This document shows, piece after piece, positions 32,781-43,908 of a stretch of DNA of 64,000 nt. Made by a program: the position numbers and the translations under genes. Origin of the DNA: Phaeodactylum tricornutum CCAP 1055/1 (Eukaryota; Bacillariophyta; Bacillariophyceae; Surirellales; Neidiaceae). The notes under the pieces are model-generated. The model did no database searches. It was given only the letters and a program-made list of their open reading frames with translations, and was not told the origin of the DNA. The stretch is taken from the NCBI RefSeq assembly GCF_000150955.2, contig NC_011689.1, forward strand, positions 124,001-188,000, read 5' to 3'. Positions within the stretch are counted from its first letter, which is position 1, and each line of letters starts with the position of its first letter.

Positions 32781-35470
32781 CTCGAAAATCCTCACCAAAA
32801 ACGCTACCAATAACTGCAGTTGAACCGATACTCTACAATTCTCGAAGGATTCAAAGCAGTATCACAGAAACTGACAGGTGATGCATTTTAGAACTTGAAT
32901 CGCTCATTTTAGAGAAAAAGGATGGAAGTTCTTCAAAAATAACACAGATTTTGAAATGAGCCATGAACATGGATTTTGATCTAATGTAGCAAAACCTGAG
33001 CTTTATATAAATAGGACATTTGATGAATGTTATTGCTTTTGCAATATATTCATTGCATTAATTGTTTAACGAATTATGGCATCCAATTCTTTGCAGGTTT
33101 TCGGCCAGATTAGGTGGCAGTTGGTAATATGACCCGATGCTAAACATTTCATATGACTCTTCTCTGGCTTTGCTGTTCATCTGTAGACAAATTCTAGTGT
33201 TTACATTTGAGAAACTTTTTGTTTGATAAACCAAATTGAAAGAGATCTAAGTATAAGCCCTTGCGAACGCATCCCAAAATCTCCGAATATGAAATTGATT
33301 GAGCTTGAACATATTTTATGTTAATCAGCAATCGAAGCGATTTTCATTTCCATCGAATTATTACGGAAACAGATCACACTTTATGTGAAAAAATATTTCG
33401 CAGAATTTAAATTCTTCAAATAGTGAATACTCGGGACCAAACGTTTTGCGGAAAAGTTTTTGTAACGAATCTGAAAAATATTGAAAATCTTACATTGTTT
33501 CAATATTTTTGCATTAAAACGAGCAAAAGCCACGATAATGTTTGTGTAATCTCGCCGACTTTGCAGCCATATTGAGATCGAATAATAGATTCTCTCAAAA
33601 AGTCTCTAATAGAGACTTGAGTTTTCTAAACAAACGGGCAAGAGACACGATGATTGTGTCTAGTTGTTTTTAGTCGGTTTTTACGTTCCAATCGACGGCG
33701 ACAGAACATTCACAAAACTAGCTATTTGCCTTTGTTTTTCTTTTAAAACCAACTGACTTTCCACTTATTTACTTGACGGTTTACATTTAGTTTTTTGATT
33801 ATTTACGTCAATGCAAATTCGATTAGGAGAGTTTGCTTTTGTTGGCAACATCCTTTAAATTGGCTCAACACTCTGAAGCGAAATTTGTAAGCAAGAAACA
33901 ATGTAGCATTAGATAGCTTTTGAATAATTAAAGCAATAGATTCTTTTGCTTTTGTTTCACGTAGCAGTGCTTATGCCTGTCTTGCTAATGATGGAATGCG
34001 GTGCCTTTATTCACAAAATTATCATCATCATCACCACGATTTCCCCAAAGACCACATTACCCACGCGGCAACACATTAGGATTTAATAATTCCCACTTGC
34101 TTTGATTAATTTTTATTTTAATTAAGTAAAGAAATTTCATATGTCCACAGCAAATTATTCATATTTAGCGTAATTCGTATTATTCTCCCAGGAGTCGATA
34201 TGAGAATCATACTGATCGTGATCATGACTTGATGATTAAAATGCTTTATACATCTGTTTATTTTTGAAGGACAACAAAATTCTTACCGCCTTTGGCTGAC
34301 GCATGCTATCATACGTTATTGATTTATCTTGTACATTGCAGCTTTTTCCGATCGTTTTGAAAGGTTCAACTAGTCCTTTTGAATACTGACTTCATCCGCC
34401 GATTCCGAGAGACTTTGGAACTCCGCAGACATAATAGAGAATGGGACAGAGAAGGTCGATACTAACAGCAAGCTACAACCTAAGGAGAGTACCGGTGAAT
34501 CATTGATCCCCAAAAACAGATCAAAACAAAGAAATATACTCGGCTTTGCTTTTAAACAAAAGCGAAAAATGAAGGGCTTACTCACAGTCAACGAGTATAT
34601 TTTAAAAGATATTTATAGAGCGTCGTCCTACCTCTTTATAGTTTCTTATGAATCTTATCTTGTTTTAGAGGAGGACAATTGAAGTGCACTTAACTGACAG
34701 TGAATGCAAATACGTATAATGCTTTGTCAAGAAATCACGAAGTTACAAAATCGTGGAAGGATTTGTTTACCTATTGGAGCCTGTACTACCGCTAAAGCAG
34801 GCTCTGCATAGGGTTAATTTTCAGCTGTTTGCTAACGCTCTTGTGCCAACTGTTTGGTGATGAAATCGAAAGTGCTGTGAAAGTAACGAGCCATCTGTTT
34901 GATACATTGATCCAACATCTAGCAACCAAGCTCGCGATCGACCAACACCTGCGTTAATGCAAGCTACCGTTGTCATCTTCAATATTGTGAAAGCTATTCG
35001 TATTGTCCGACACGTGCAGAACAAATTTTTGCGAGGGCGGTGGTAGCTACTAACAGTAATGGATGGTATCTGATCTACATTGTCAGAATGTGGTTTTACT
35101 TCTCGTCGGCTTGCGACAACGCTGGCCACGCCGAGAGTAGTTTGATTGGCTAACCATAAATCTTCACGACTCGTCTGCACCAATCATATTGTACACGTTT
35201 TTAGACACGTTTTCAGCAAGCATAAACCGATAAAGCAGCCACCTCCACTTTCGGCTCCAATAGACCTGCCCGGCCCTGTAGGCAAAACCATCGCGATTGG
35301 AACGCTGGTTGTGGCTACCGGTTGCATCTCCTCCAAAATCGACTTACATGAGCCAGTGACAATCATTCAGGGGTGTTTCGTAGAATTACCTCTGGCATTA
35401 CTTTTTAGTTGTCTACCAGCTTGGGTTTGATTGTCTTTGTGTTAGACGCATATCCGAGAAAACTGAAGCT
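32781..35470. other. AT-rich gene desert
   Basis: 2.7 kb with no supportable gene. It is markedly more AT-rich than the gene-bearing parts. A small perfect hairpin with 8-bp arms (AAGTCTCT-AAT-AGAGACTT) lies at 33600-33618. Short frames at 34370-34591, 34821-35183 and 35146-35430 have no family signals. TGACAGTGAA at 34695 and a TTGACTGTGA on the minus strand near 34584 match the recurring motif. I see no repeats at its ends that would define another transposon. Confidence 0.45.
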
Positions 35471-36964
35471 ATGTCGTCTGACGGATCCCTTTCGCGATCA
35501 ACGTCCAAAGCCTGCCCCAATTGTGGGGTGGACATGGATGCGGCTTTGAAGCACGTAGACACAGCACGTCGGAGGCTGCAACTACTCCAGGAAAAGTTGG
35601 AAGTAGAACAGGAACTGCTAAAACAGGACAAACGGAATTTTAGACGACGGCTCCAAGCCGCCAAAGCATCAGCATCCAAAAGTCGCAAAGAGACAGAGGC
35701 TCGTGTAGAAGAATCCAAGCAGGCTCTAGAACTTGCGTCCCGCAGACAACGTGAATACGAACAAGAAATTGAAGGTTCAAAGGAGAAAACCAGCAGTCTA
35801 CAGACAACACACCAGTTGGAAATTAAGAAATTGAAAGACCGAATGAAGACTCTCGAGTCACTACAGGAAGCCAAAGAAACGGACCGCCGAACTTCGCAGG
35901 ACGAGCTGCAAAATCGGTTGGAAGAAAGTCAATTGAAGATCCAGAAACTACAAGAGAAGTTAGACCAGAAGCAATCGGCATTGGATGCTTTTGAGATGCA
36001 GTTGTTGGAAATGGAGCGGGAACGGGATATGGGAAAAATCAGCGACTCTTGCAGCTCTTGTGTTCGGTTGGATAGACAAGTTGAAGAACAGCGCACAAAA
36101 ATATTCAATTTCGAAAAGGAAGAAACAGGATCGCGGCAAAAAATTGCTGATGGAAAACGCCTGATACAAAATCTGGAGAAAGAATTGGAGAAGAGAGACG
36201 CAGCCATGGTGAAAGCAAACGAGGAGATTGAAGTGTTGACTTCAAAAGTAGACATGCTGCATTTGAATTGTGTAGAGCTGGCGCAAAAGAGTGAAGAAGC
36301 TACCGGAAAAATTCTTGACTCAGATAAAGTGAATCAATTGCTGCAGGCGCAACTAAAAGAAGTTTCCGCAAAACCGGCGACCAGCCCTGTTTCGCATTCA
36401 TCAATTCGTCCTAAATGGGAACCGACATCATCTCACAGATTGGTAATGGAGTTTGAATGGTTCGGACAGGATTTATCCGGTGTTTACACCGGATGGATCA
36501 ATGAAGAAAAGAATCCAGATGGAATCGGAACGTTGCGTGTCGATGATGGGGCTGTTTACGATGGGAGTTGGAAAGGTGGAGAAAGGCACGGAGAAGGTGT
36601 TTACGCTACAATCGAGGGGGATATCTTCCGTGGTGGCTGGTACGAAGACAAGCATCACGGTCCGAATTGTGTCTTTGTTTGGTCGGATGGACGTGTCTAT
36701 CAAGGAGCCTATTCACACGGCGATCGGCATGGTGAAGCCATCATGACTTGGCCACACGGAGCAACATTTCGTGGGACGTTTTCGAACGACAAACGTAACG
36801 GTCAGGGTACTTATGTATACTCAGATGGTCGGTGCTATAACGGAAACTATCGAGACGAGCGGCCCCACGGATATGGTGTTTTGAAGGCAGCCGATGGTGA
36901 AACAATTATATACGAAGGTCAATGGGAGTTTGGAGAGTTTATCGGACCGGCAGAGATGAAGTAG
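35471..36964 (+). CDS. Coiled-coil protein with C-terminal MORN repeats
   Basis: A single exon of 497 residues. A short CPNCG knuckle (Cys15 and Cys18) is followed by about 280 residues of near-continuous coiled coil (heptads rich in Lys, Glu, Gln and Leu) and then, from about residue 330, six to seven MORN repeats such as YDGSWKGGERHGEGVY, YQGAYSHGDRHGEAIM and YNGNYRDERPHGYGVL. MORN repeats commonly mediate protein-protein contacts and are often found near membranes or the cytoskeleton; here they are joined to a long rod. No catalytic domain is attached, so a scaffold role is likely but inferred. Confidence 0.85.
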   Translation: MSSDGSLSRSTSKACPNCGVDMDAALKHVDTARRRLQLLQEKLEVEQELLKQDKRNFRRRLQAAKASASKSRKETEARVEESKQALELASRRQREYEQEIEGSKEKTSSLQTTHQLEIKKLKDRMKTLESLQEAKETDRRTSQDELQNRLEESQLKIQKLQEKLDQKQSALDAFEMQLLEMERERDMGKISDSCSSCVRLDRQVEEQRTKIFNFEKEETGSRQKIADGKRLIQNLEKELEKRDAAMVKANEEIEVLTSKVDMLHLNCVELAQKSEEATGKILDSDKVNQLLQAQLKEVSAKPATSPVSHSSIRPKWEPTSSHRLVMEFEWFGQDLSGVYTGWINEEKNPDGIGTLRVDDGAVYDGSWKGGERHGEGVYATIEGDIFRGGWYEDKHHGPNCVFVWSDGRVYQGAYSHGDRHGEAIMTWPHGATFRGTFSNDKRNGQGTYVYSDGRCYNGNYRDERPHGYGVLKAADGETIIYEGQWEFGEFIGPAEMK

Positions 36965-37032
36965 AACATGTACGCAAACAATATGTTGAACCTAATATGC
37001 TGTTCACCAGTCTATTGCCCTTGAACTACAGT

Positions 37033-37914
37033 TCAAACTGTTTTTGCCTGTCTTTTGTCGTTGTTCCTTCGTCTACGTTCTGGTGTGTACCAGCCTCGAG
37101 AATATAGTAATTGAGTTAGCCATAGCACGGCTCTATTCCACCAACTTGGGCGAAAATTCGGGCTACCGAGTGGGGCTTCGTCCAACTCGTCGGATTGGTG
37201 AAATTGTGGAATTGTAGAAGCGCTCGATGAAACATGGTCCGGTATATCTTGATACAATTTTTGCCTTCGATACATCTGTGCTTTAAACCAGCCGGGATTA
37301 GCTGCATAAAAGCAGGCGAAAACTGTAAGAAAATAAGCGAATGCTGCTCTGTAGGCTGATTGGGCGGATGGCAATCGTTCGTGTGGGGGTTGAGGAATTA
37401 GATATTGAAGAGCAGGCTTGCTGTTGTCGTCGGTTTGAATCATTTGCTGTGGAAGGACTCCCTTGATGAATAATGGCTGAGTGTCGAGCAAAATGCCGAT
37501 AAAGAAGAGAAACAGGCAAGCCACGACTGAAAACCCTGCACACGTATGGGCGCAGCAAGTCTTTGTAACCGTGGAAATTTGTCGTTTTCTCCGAGTGCTC
37601 AATCCCAAAATGTATTCCTCGTAGCGGTTGTCTGGTACATGATGAGCATTCCTGAATAGTGTGTGGAACGTTCCGAGGTCAGGCTTTGTCAAGACTGAAG
37701 ATCGGTTGTTGTCCCGCCCCGCTGCCTCATTTTGGTATTGCAGGTGCTGAGGGTACTTTCTCAATTCATCGGAACTTCTTCCACTTAGAGTTGAATCTGG
37801 CATATCGGCCTTTTCGGATGTGATCTCCCAGCTCCTTGCAGGCTCTCTCCCCGTCAATCGCCGTTGGTGCACGTGTCCCTTTCCTCGAGCTGGTGGATGC
37901 GCTCGTTGGCGCAT
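37033..37914 (-). CDS. Unknown protein with two membrane helices
   Basis: A single exon of 293 residues from the ATG at 37914; a second in-frame ATG at 37803 would give a shorter N-terminus. I do not recognise the family. Two hydrophobic helices are visible, near residues 124-143 (AGFSVVACLFLFFIGILL) and 187-205 (YRAAFAYFLTVFACFYAANP), separated by about 45 polar residues. The N-terminal 110 residues are basic and polar, with TKPDLGTFHTLFRNAH. The C-terminus is Arg-rich (RRRRNNDKR). The stop is 69 bp from the convergent MORN gene. Confidence 0.6.
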   Translation of the reverse strand: MRQRAHPPARGKGHVHQRRLTGREPARSWEITSEKADMPDSTLSGRSSDELRKYPQHLQYQNEAAGRDNNRSSVLTKPDLGTFHTLFRNAHHVPDNRYEEYILGLSTRRKRQISTVTKTCCAHTCAGFSVVACLFLFFIGILLDTQPLFIKGVLPQQMIQTDDNSKPALQYLIPQPPHERLPSAQSAYRAAFAYFLTVFACFYAANPGWFKAQMYRRQKLYQDIPDHVSSSASTIPQFHQSDELDEAPLGSPNFRPSWWNRAVLWLTQLLYSRGWYTPERRRRNNDKRQAKTV

Positions 37915-38555
37915 ACTAGTTGCAATTTTGGATCAGACCAAGACGGAAGAGTTGGAGTTTTTTATGTCTTCCTCCAACAAAAATTGGTTACTGATTACTT
38001 TCGAATGCTGACCGTGCTCATATCAATATACCAAACGCATTTCTTAGAAGTGTTTATACCTGAGTTTGCGGTCATCCTTATCTTGGTCGAATTTCAACGT
38101 GTTTGTACACTCCTGTGCGATGCTGTCTTGCCTTGGTTTGCCTTGCCGCTCTTGTGGTAGGCGAACGTGACTTATGTCACAATCAAGCTAACTGTGAAAT
38201 GGGTGACGAACATTGTGTGAAACCAGGAGTACATACTTCAGTCCCAAAATCTGAAACGAGTCATGGGTATAACCCTAACCAACCTGACAGTGTCTGCAGC
38301 TTCCAACCGTTCCTTTCCTTGTCACAGTCAAGAAAGATTACTGTCCGCGTGAGGACACACATCTTACGGTACTCGCTCCGCCTAGACGCAGCAAAGGGGA
38401 TTTTCGATCTGCCCAAGGTCTCAAATTTTTTGCGGTATACGTCTGCGTGAGATCAGCAACAAAGCCGGATTTGATCACTGACGAGTAAGTGCGCTGCTGA
38501 CAGTGAAACCATTCGCAATTCTTTACATTCTTCAAGCAAAATAAAACGAGAAACC
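37915..38555. promoter_or_regulatory. Divergent intergenic region upstream of the SmE gene
   Basis: It contains TCACAGTCAAG near 38323 and TGACAGTGAA at 38498-38507, the latter 58 bp upstream of the SmE ATG. No gene is supported. Confidence 0.45.
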
Positions 38556-38953
38556 ATGCCGCCCAAACGAGTAAAAAAAGTGATGACGTTGCCGATCAAT
38601 GTCATCTTTTCACATCTTCAGGTATGTGGCTCGTTGGCTTCAGATGTTCGTGTTGCTCCGGCAACGATCCGGAGAACCTCGACGAGCAATCTCAACAAAA
38701 TCCTTCTCTTTTGCAGAAAAAAAGTCGAGTGCGCTTGTGGCTATACGAAGATTCACGGCTCCAAATCGAAGGGCAGATTATCGGCTTTGATGAGTATATG
38801 AACATGGTCATGGACGACGCCGTTGAAATTGACTCTAAAAAGAATGTACGGCAAGAAGTGGGCCGTATTTTACTCAAAGGTGATGCTGTTACGATGATAC
38901 AGGAGGCACAACCCGTGCGGCCGGCTGAAGTGCAGCCATCCGGGGAACAATAA
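38556..38953 (+). CDS. SNRPE: Small nuclear ribonucleoprotein E
   Basis: Two exons, 38556-38621 and 38717-38953, joined in frame after a Gln codon, give 100 residues. The Sm fold is complete: KVMTLPINVIFSHLQ, then RVRLWLYEDSRLQIEGQIIGFDEYMNMVMDDA (Sm1) and GRILLKGDAVTMIQ (Sm2), closely matching human SmE in length and sequence. SmE is part of the heptameric ring of the spliceosomal U1, U2, U4 and U5 snRNPs. The 95-nt intron has a GTATGT donor and TTTGCAG acceptor, and removing it restores the Sm1 motif without a gap. It is convergent with the TMCO1 gene, 92 bp apart. Confidence 0.97.
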
Positions 38954-39045
38954 ATACATGTTGAAATTTTGTTTGAAATGGTAAATTGATTTAGAACATT
39001 AATCTCGCTAAAGAGACTTCTCTGCTCGTATGCCATTATTTGCGC

Positions 39046-39729
39046 TCAATCCATCTTTAGTTCATCCGGATCAATGCCAGCCGATCGCAATATCTTTTGA
39101 CCCATGGGACTTTGGGCAATCGCCATTAAGCCCTCAGCACCGTGGGGCGGCTGAGTGCCAAAGAAATGCGAAATGTAGTATTTTACACTCATGGTGCACA
39201 GAAAGTAGATGAACATGAATGCACATGCCTGGCTCACATCCGTCACTTTCTCGTCATCTGATTCGAATTGCGATGTGGTAAACGCCAAGCTGCGCGAAGT
39301 CACTCGGCTCAGAACCGAGAATGGAGCGAACGGCAGCACTCCAACAATATTTCCCTTATATTCTAAGCCCAAAATTCGCAGCATGACAATAAACAAGAAT
39401 GAAGTAAAAAAACCGGGTAGGGTGTGTCTTCGGGCGACATTCGCCTTAGCATTGCCATAGTCGTCCTCCGCTCGCTGCAATTTCTTGGCTTGTCGATCCG
39501 ATTTACTCGCTTTCTTGTTGCTCGACGCAGCTGCACCTCCCGAGCCTTCTTTTTCTAGCTGCACCGACTCCTCGGATGCTTTGTCACGCTTCCACTTGGC
39601 TCGAGACAGGGCATCGACAGCGCGCTCATACGGATCTTTGCTATAGATTCGCCAATACGCGAGCAAATCGCAAAAGAGCTGCACCGTCCCCACGGTTATA
39701 GCAATCCGAGATATATCCGCGGCTGTCAT
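39046..39729 (-). CDS. TMCO1: TMCO1-like ER calcium channel / translocon accessory protein
   Basis: A single exon of 227 residues from the ATG at 39729. It has the EMC3/TMCO1 (DUF106) architecture: an N-terminal helix (IAITVGTVQLFCDLLAYWRIY), a charged coiled-coil stretch enlarged here by an Ala/Ser/Lys-rich insert (residues 60-85), then two more helices, with GVLPFAPFSVLSRVTSR and FIYFLCTMSVKYYISHF matching the human LPFTP and LYILCTMS blocks. The family works in the ER membrane as a calcium-load-activated channel and as part of a ribosome-associated translocon for multi-pass proteins. It is longer than human TMCO1 (188 residues) mainly because of the insert. Confidence 0.92.
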   Translation of the reverse strand: MTAADISRIAITVGTVQLFCDLLAYWRIYSKDPYERAVDALSRAKWKRDKASEESVQLEKEGSGGAAASSNKKASKSDRQAKKLQRAEDDYGNAKANVARRHTLPGFFTSFLFIVMLRILGLEYKGNIVGVLPFAPFSVLSRVTSRSLAFTTSQFESDDEKVTDVSQACAFMFIYFLCTMSVKYYISHFFGTQPPHGAEGLMAIAQSPMGQKILRSAGIDPDELKMD

Positions 39730-39921
39730 AATGGAAAACTTTTGCTCAATACTGCAAAGTACTTTCGGAACGTGGTGAATGCCACAAGTGATGTGTGCCT
39801 GCGAGTATCTTCAATCCGAGCTTGGTTGCTCCTGAATTTTACGCGAAGACATGGCATGCATGATTTACAGCAGTTTAACCACGCACTGTTACTGTCAGTC
39901 AGAATATTGCGAGCATTCACT

Positions 39922-39932
39922 TTCACTGTCAA
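39922..39932. promoter_or_regulatory. Recurrent TTCACTGTCAA motif upstream of TMCO1
   Basis: It lies about 190 bp upstream of the TMCO1 ATG. One of at least ten related copies in intergenic parts of the window. Confidence 0.35.
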
Positions 39933-41287
39933 TTGAGACTTACAAAGTCTCTTTTCCTTCCCTAAGGTTTCTCTTGACTGTGATGTGAGGATAAATTCCC
40001 AATTCGGGCTTCGTTCACTGTCAGGTCGCAATTGCCCTATACCGGCCAAATCAGAGATTCCTAGTTGTTAGTGAATAGCCAGTTTTGAGCGGGTTGTATA
40101 CCCTAACAAACGAAAGTAGTATGATTAGGAGTCAGTATACATATCGATAGTCATGTAGGCGAAATTAAAGATCTATGGTCAACAGAATTTGGGTAGAATA
40201 AATGGACGCAAATAAGGCTCCATAGAAAGATTTGCGTCTGCAGTGGAGAAAGACTTCACTTTTCCCTTTTACGGCCAAACAAAAAACAGCGTTCTCTGTA
40301 GCCAAATTATGACACGACTATAGACGCCTACCGCTGTAGTTCGAAATTGTGGTCATTGCTGCAGCATTGGGCGCTAGAGAGGAGATCCGAAGCTTCGACG
40401 TTTCTTTACAGCTAATTGTTGTCATTGTCAATCGATCTTTAATTTCGGTTTCTTGATTATCGACATGAGTATTGACTTTCAGTTTTATTCCTTTTGTTAC
40501 TTAGGGTGACCTTCCCTCTCGAAATTTTTAACTTGCATTATCAAAACTTTGATTTGGCCGAAATCGGGGAAGTGTGGTCTAGCCGTCAGCGAAGACCAAA
40601 TAGGAAGTTTCCTCTTTTTGCTTGATTGTGAGAAAGGTCATAAGTTGGGATAAGCAGGGGTGAAATTGGGAGACCATGGGGACCAGACGTCAGCAGCTAC
40701 GATCCGACCATCTAGCGTCGATCATGGAGAGCGCTAAAAAAGCTTCCTCTCTAGCATTTGTATGCCCTGTCTGCTTTGGAGGCTGAAACTTTTAATAGGT
40801 GTAAAGGGTTTCGCCCACGGGTTCAAAGCCCGAGAACTAACATTTTGGCACAGGTCAAAAGTGCCCCTTTAAGCGTTGGAGAAGGGCGCGGAATCAAACC
40901 TACAGTCGGCAAAAATGTGTACTGCAGTTAATAAGCCGTTCCATCGCTTTCTACGTGGTGTTCCAGAGCTCTGTGAGTTGTGGTCAGCCAGTCAAGATCA
41001 TGTAAAGTTTTTTGGTGGAATCTTGTTTACCCTCATATTTCTGACACATCTTGCTGCTCTCGTTGTGTGTTCAATCATGGTTGTGGCAGTGTGCGTCCAA
41101 TTCTCGGAAGTCGTAGGTCAGCACTTTCTACTCTGAAGCAAAATAGCATTACTTGCAACTTCGAAGAACCAACTTTTAAAACTCTCATTCTTTCCTTCAG
41201 CGCCGGCTCTCTCGCAATTTGAGCGATGAAGTACAATAAGGTGGCTCAAGAGGAGAAGTAGTATACGTGCTTCTACATGCGTTGGGC

Positions 41288-41305
41288 TTTTTTTTTTTTT
41301 TTTTT
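41288..41305. repeat. Poly-T tract (18 T)
   Basis: A homopolymer that could be the A-tail of a retroposed sequence on the minus strand, but no matching body or target duplication is evident. Confidence 0.7.
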
Positions 41306-41723
41306 GGCATAAAACCGAGATCTAGGAGAGCTAGCAGCAGTAGATAGATAGTCCAACATATCATGCTAATGACTAGCTGTAAGTCAATTATCTACTTTGC
41401 AGTATCAAATCATAGCATCGCGTGGGGAAATTATATCACTTTCTGTCCCCGAGCCAAAAACTTCCGAGAGCCTTGGACGATCAAAGTGATTGTGGATCTT
41501 CTCGAGCGCAGCGAATGCTGAATGTCTTTCTTATACGATCGTTGCCGAGAGTCGTGACGATAAACAAGGCCATGGCGAAGACCAGTATTTGCGACCGTGA
41601 AAGTTGTAGGACCAAATTCTGCCTCGAAACGGAAGCTACCTGCATCCATGAGAAAAATGCAGGTAATACAACCGTCATGCTAATTTTATCAAACATGTGT
41701 AAGCTTTCCAAGTCGTCGCTTTT

Positions 41724-42266
41724 CTAAGGGGAAAGTCCCATCACAATCAATAAGACAAGCAACACCGACAGACCCGCTACTATGAGCTGGAGGCGCCACA
41801 CACTTTGGTCCTCACGCAGTCGAGCAGCTCTTCGAGTCTCGTCTTCCAAGCCAGCATGAGCCTCGTCTAAGTTTGTTTCCATACCATTCAGCAAGTTGAC
41901 GTGAAGTCTGGCTTCGTCGTGAATGTTAACCGTTTGATTTTTGAGGCGACCAACACCTACCGCAAGCTCATCGATCATAGCATCTTGCTGCTGCATAGCC
42001 ATCGACATTTGTGACTGCTGCTGACCTCCACTTCCTGAATTTTTTCCATTAGGAAGGCTCGTCTGTTGTAGATGCTGAACCAAGCGCTTGCGTCGCTGAA
42101 TTTCACCCGCGGCTAACGGTAGATTATCCAAACTCACTTCCAATCGTTGCAAACCGGATTGCAACGTTCGGGCATCGCTGGCAGAGATTGCGATGCCTTT
42201 GGTCCGCATTTGGCTTGCCGACCGAGCCAAGCGAGCGTATTCGTTGTCCCATTCCGCAATGGACAT
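41724..42266 (-). CDS. Qc-SNARE (syntaxin-8/SYP5-like) with His at the zero layer
   Basis: A single exon of 180 residues. A helical N-terminal part is followed by a Gln/Met-rich linker, a SNARE motif (about 91-150: QQDAMIDELAVGVGRLKNQ, then IHDEARLHVNLLNGM) and a C-terminal anchor (LIVAGLSVLLVLLIVMGL). Aligned with plant SYP51 the ends match residue for residue (EELDRQVPLMDEID against DEARLHVNLLNGME), which places His122 where the zero-layer Gln normally sits. SNAREs of this group drive fusion at late endosomes and vacuoles. The substitution is real in the translation; its effect is unknown. Start is the ATG at 42266. Confidence 0.85.
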   Translation of the reverse strand: MSIAEWDNEYARLARSASQMRTKGIAISASDARTLQSGLQRLEVSLDNLPLAAGEIQRRKRLVQHLQQTSLPNGKNSGSGGQQQSQMSMAMQQQDAMIDELAVGVGRLKNQTVNIHDEARLHVNLLNGMETNLDEAHAGLEDETRRAARLREDQSVWRLQLIVAGLSVLLVLLIVMGLSP

Positions 42267-42298
42267 GATTGCTCTCGGGGTCTTGAAGATTACACGGG

Positions 42299-42309
42299 TT
42301 CACTGTCAA
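42299..42309. promoter_or_regulatory. Recurrent TTCACTGTCAA motif upstream of the SNARE gene
   Basis: It lies about 33 bp upstream of the minus-strand ATG at 42266, where a transcription start or 5' untranslated region is expected. A possible core-promoter or initiator element. Confidence 0.4.
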
Positions 42310-42664
42310 ACAATGAGGACCCTTCTCTGTGTTTCGTGTATTTTGCGTAGTCGCCCGAAAAACGTGCGACCGCGGCTGCTATTGCGGTAGTTGGTGTGGT
42401 GTGAGAAATAAGCCCTAAGCCTAATCAGTAAGATTTTCGGTTGAATCAACACGCCTTTTCCTGCCCTCTGCGTGTTGCATACGACGAGGATCAATACCAT
42501 CTGTTGTCGGAGACAATTAGATCGAAACGCTCAAGAACGTAAATAAATACAGGACGCATTGCCTAAAAGGGTACACCAAACGAAACACTTGCCACAAGCT
42601 CCCTTGTTTTGTGAATGTAAAGTCTCGATCGTTTTTGCTATTTCGATTACACGCGAATAACGGC

Positions 42665-43309
42665 ATGTCCGAAGACGAAGATAAACATGTCTTGGCACCT
42701 TTTTTAACGTCGCGTCTACCACAGCTCGGCTTGGATTACGAAACTTACGGGCCTTACGTCTTACCACTCCTAACCGACGAAGAAGTGGACGAAGACGAAT
42801 GGGAAAGTGTGGTGGAACTGTTACAGGCTAGCTCCGAGAGTCATGGTGACGACGAACAGGCCTGGAAAGACTTGCGTGTACAGATCGAAGAGGCTTGGCG
42901 AAACCATAAATTGGCGTTGGACGAGCAAGAAGCCGAGTTTAAGCAAAATCAAGCGACGAGGCTGCAGGAAGAAATTGAACGCGAACGGGAGATTGCGGTG
43001 GAAGCTGCCTTGATGGAGAAAGATCGGAAGGAGAAGCCGGCTGTAGTCGAGCAAGATGCTGCACGAAAAGCGTTGGTGGCGCGATTTGCTTACGATATTC
43101 CTGACGAAGATGATGCGGACAATGAAGGCGTTCTCAGCAACAAAGAAGTGGCGGCTCAAGCTAAATTGGAGCAGACTCAAGGGCTGCGGCAGCAAAAGGT
43201 TACGACTAAAAGAGAGGAACAGCAGAAGACTGCGAAAGCAAGAGTTGACAAGGCCAACGCCAAAGAAGAGCGTAGGGCACGAGCGACCAAAGGAGAGCGG
43301 AAAAGATGA
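42665..43309 (+). CDS. CCDC43-like coiled-coil protein
   Basis: A single exon of 214 residues from the ATG at 42665 (a GTG lies upstream in frame). The N-terminal about 80 residues form a small helical domain (LPQLGLDYETYGPYVLPLL then EEVDEDEWESVVELLQA) that resembles the N-terminal region of animal CCDC43. The rest is a charged coiled coil with an RFAYDIPDEDD stretch and a very basic Lys/Arg/Glu-rich tail. CCDC43 has no well-defined function. Family assignment rests on the domain order and the GxYxxxLL-acidic pattern. Confidence 0.75.
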   Translation: MSEDEDKHVLAPFLTSRLPQLGLDYETYGPYVLPLLTDEEVDEDEWESVVELLQASSESHGDDEQAWKDLRVQIEEAWRNHKLALDEQEAEFKQNQATRLQEEIEREREIAVEAALMEKDRKEKPAVVEQDAARKALVARFAYDIPDEDDADNEGVLSNKEVAAQAKLEQTQGLRQQKVTTKREEQQKTAKARVDKANAKEERRARATKGERKR

Positions 43310-43588
43310 CTTTTTGATAGTGAAATTTGAACCTTAGAAATTGTAGAGTGAGAAAAGACTTTGCCATTTCAATTTTGAAGAGTTCCGACAAAAGAACCAA
43401 CAGCAGCTGCAAATTTGAACGTCCATGGCTTGACAGTGAGCTTATTTACTTCCTTTAGTCTAATGGCTGTACCGCTTTTTCATCTATGTCAATGAACTGC
43501 AGGGGTACTGCACTTTATAAAAGTTCATTGCACGGGGGATTCGGTACGAATCATGATGAGATATGGACCACTCTGCTGAACACTAACT

Positions 43589-43638
43589 NNNNNNNNNNNN
43601 NNNNNNNNNNNNNNNNNNNNNNNNNNNNNNNNNNNNNN
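43589..43638. other. Assembly gap (50 N)
   Basis: Exactly 50 N, a placeholder rather than a measured length. Confidence 0.99.
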
Positions 43639-43908
43639 GGGAGGCGAACACCTGGGTCATTTCCCAGTATCTTACAGTTAGTTATTTATGGCTATATATT
43701 CGCCAAGGAGGCTCAAGTCACGTCTGTGCACACCCCCGCACATTCGAACTGGAACAGCTCATTCGTATCCGCATCTGTGTCGTATATTGACAAAGAGTGT
43801 CGTCGATCTTTCCCAAAGGTCAGTGATGAACTCGACCAGGCCCGCCATTTGGAAGTTGCGAATTGACTGTGATAGGGGCCGCGCTTAAGTAAGCGAAATT
43901 TCGTAGAT

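Larger units (their letters stand above)
39730..41723. other. Long intergenic region
   Basis: Two kilobases without a supportable gene. The part nearest the TMCO1 start holds three motif copies (39922-39932 TTCACTGTCAA, and others near 39970 and 40018). A poly-T run of 18 lies at 41288-41305. A tRNA-like pair of A and B boxes around 40577 and 40822 was examined and rejected. An 86-codon frame with one hydrophobic helix at 40876-41136 is not convincing. Confidence 0.4.

Noticed and set aside
40574-40840. tRNA-like A box (TGGTCTAGCCG) and B box (GGTTCAAAGCC)
   Set aside because: They are about 245 bp apart, the T-stem pairs over only four bases and no acceptor stem can be formed.
40876-41136. 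86-codon frame with one hydrophobic helix
   Set aside because: Short, isolated in a 2-kb gene-free stretch, without family signal or promoter motif nearby.
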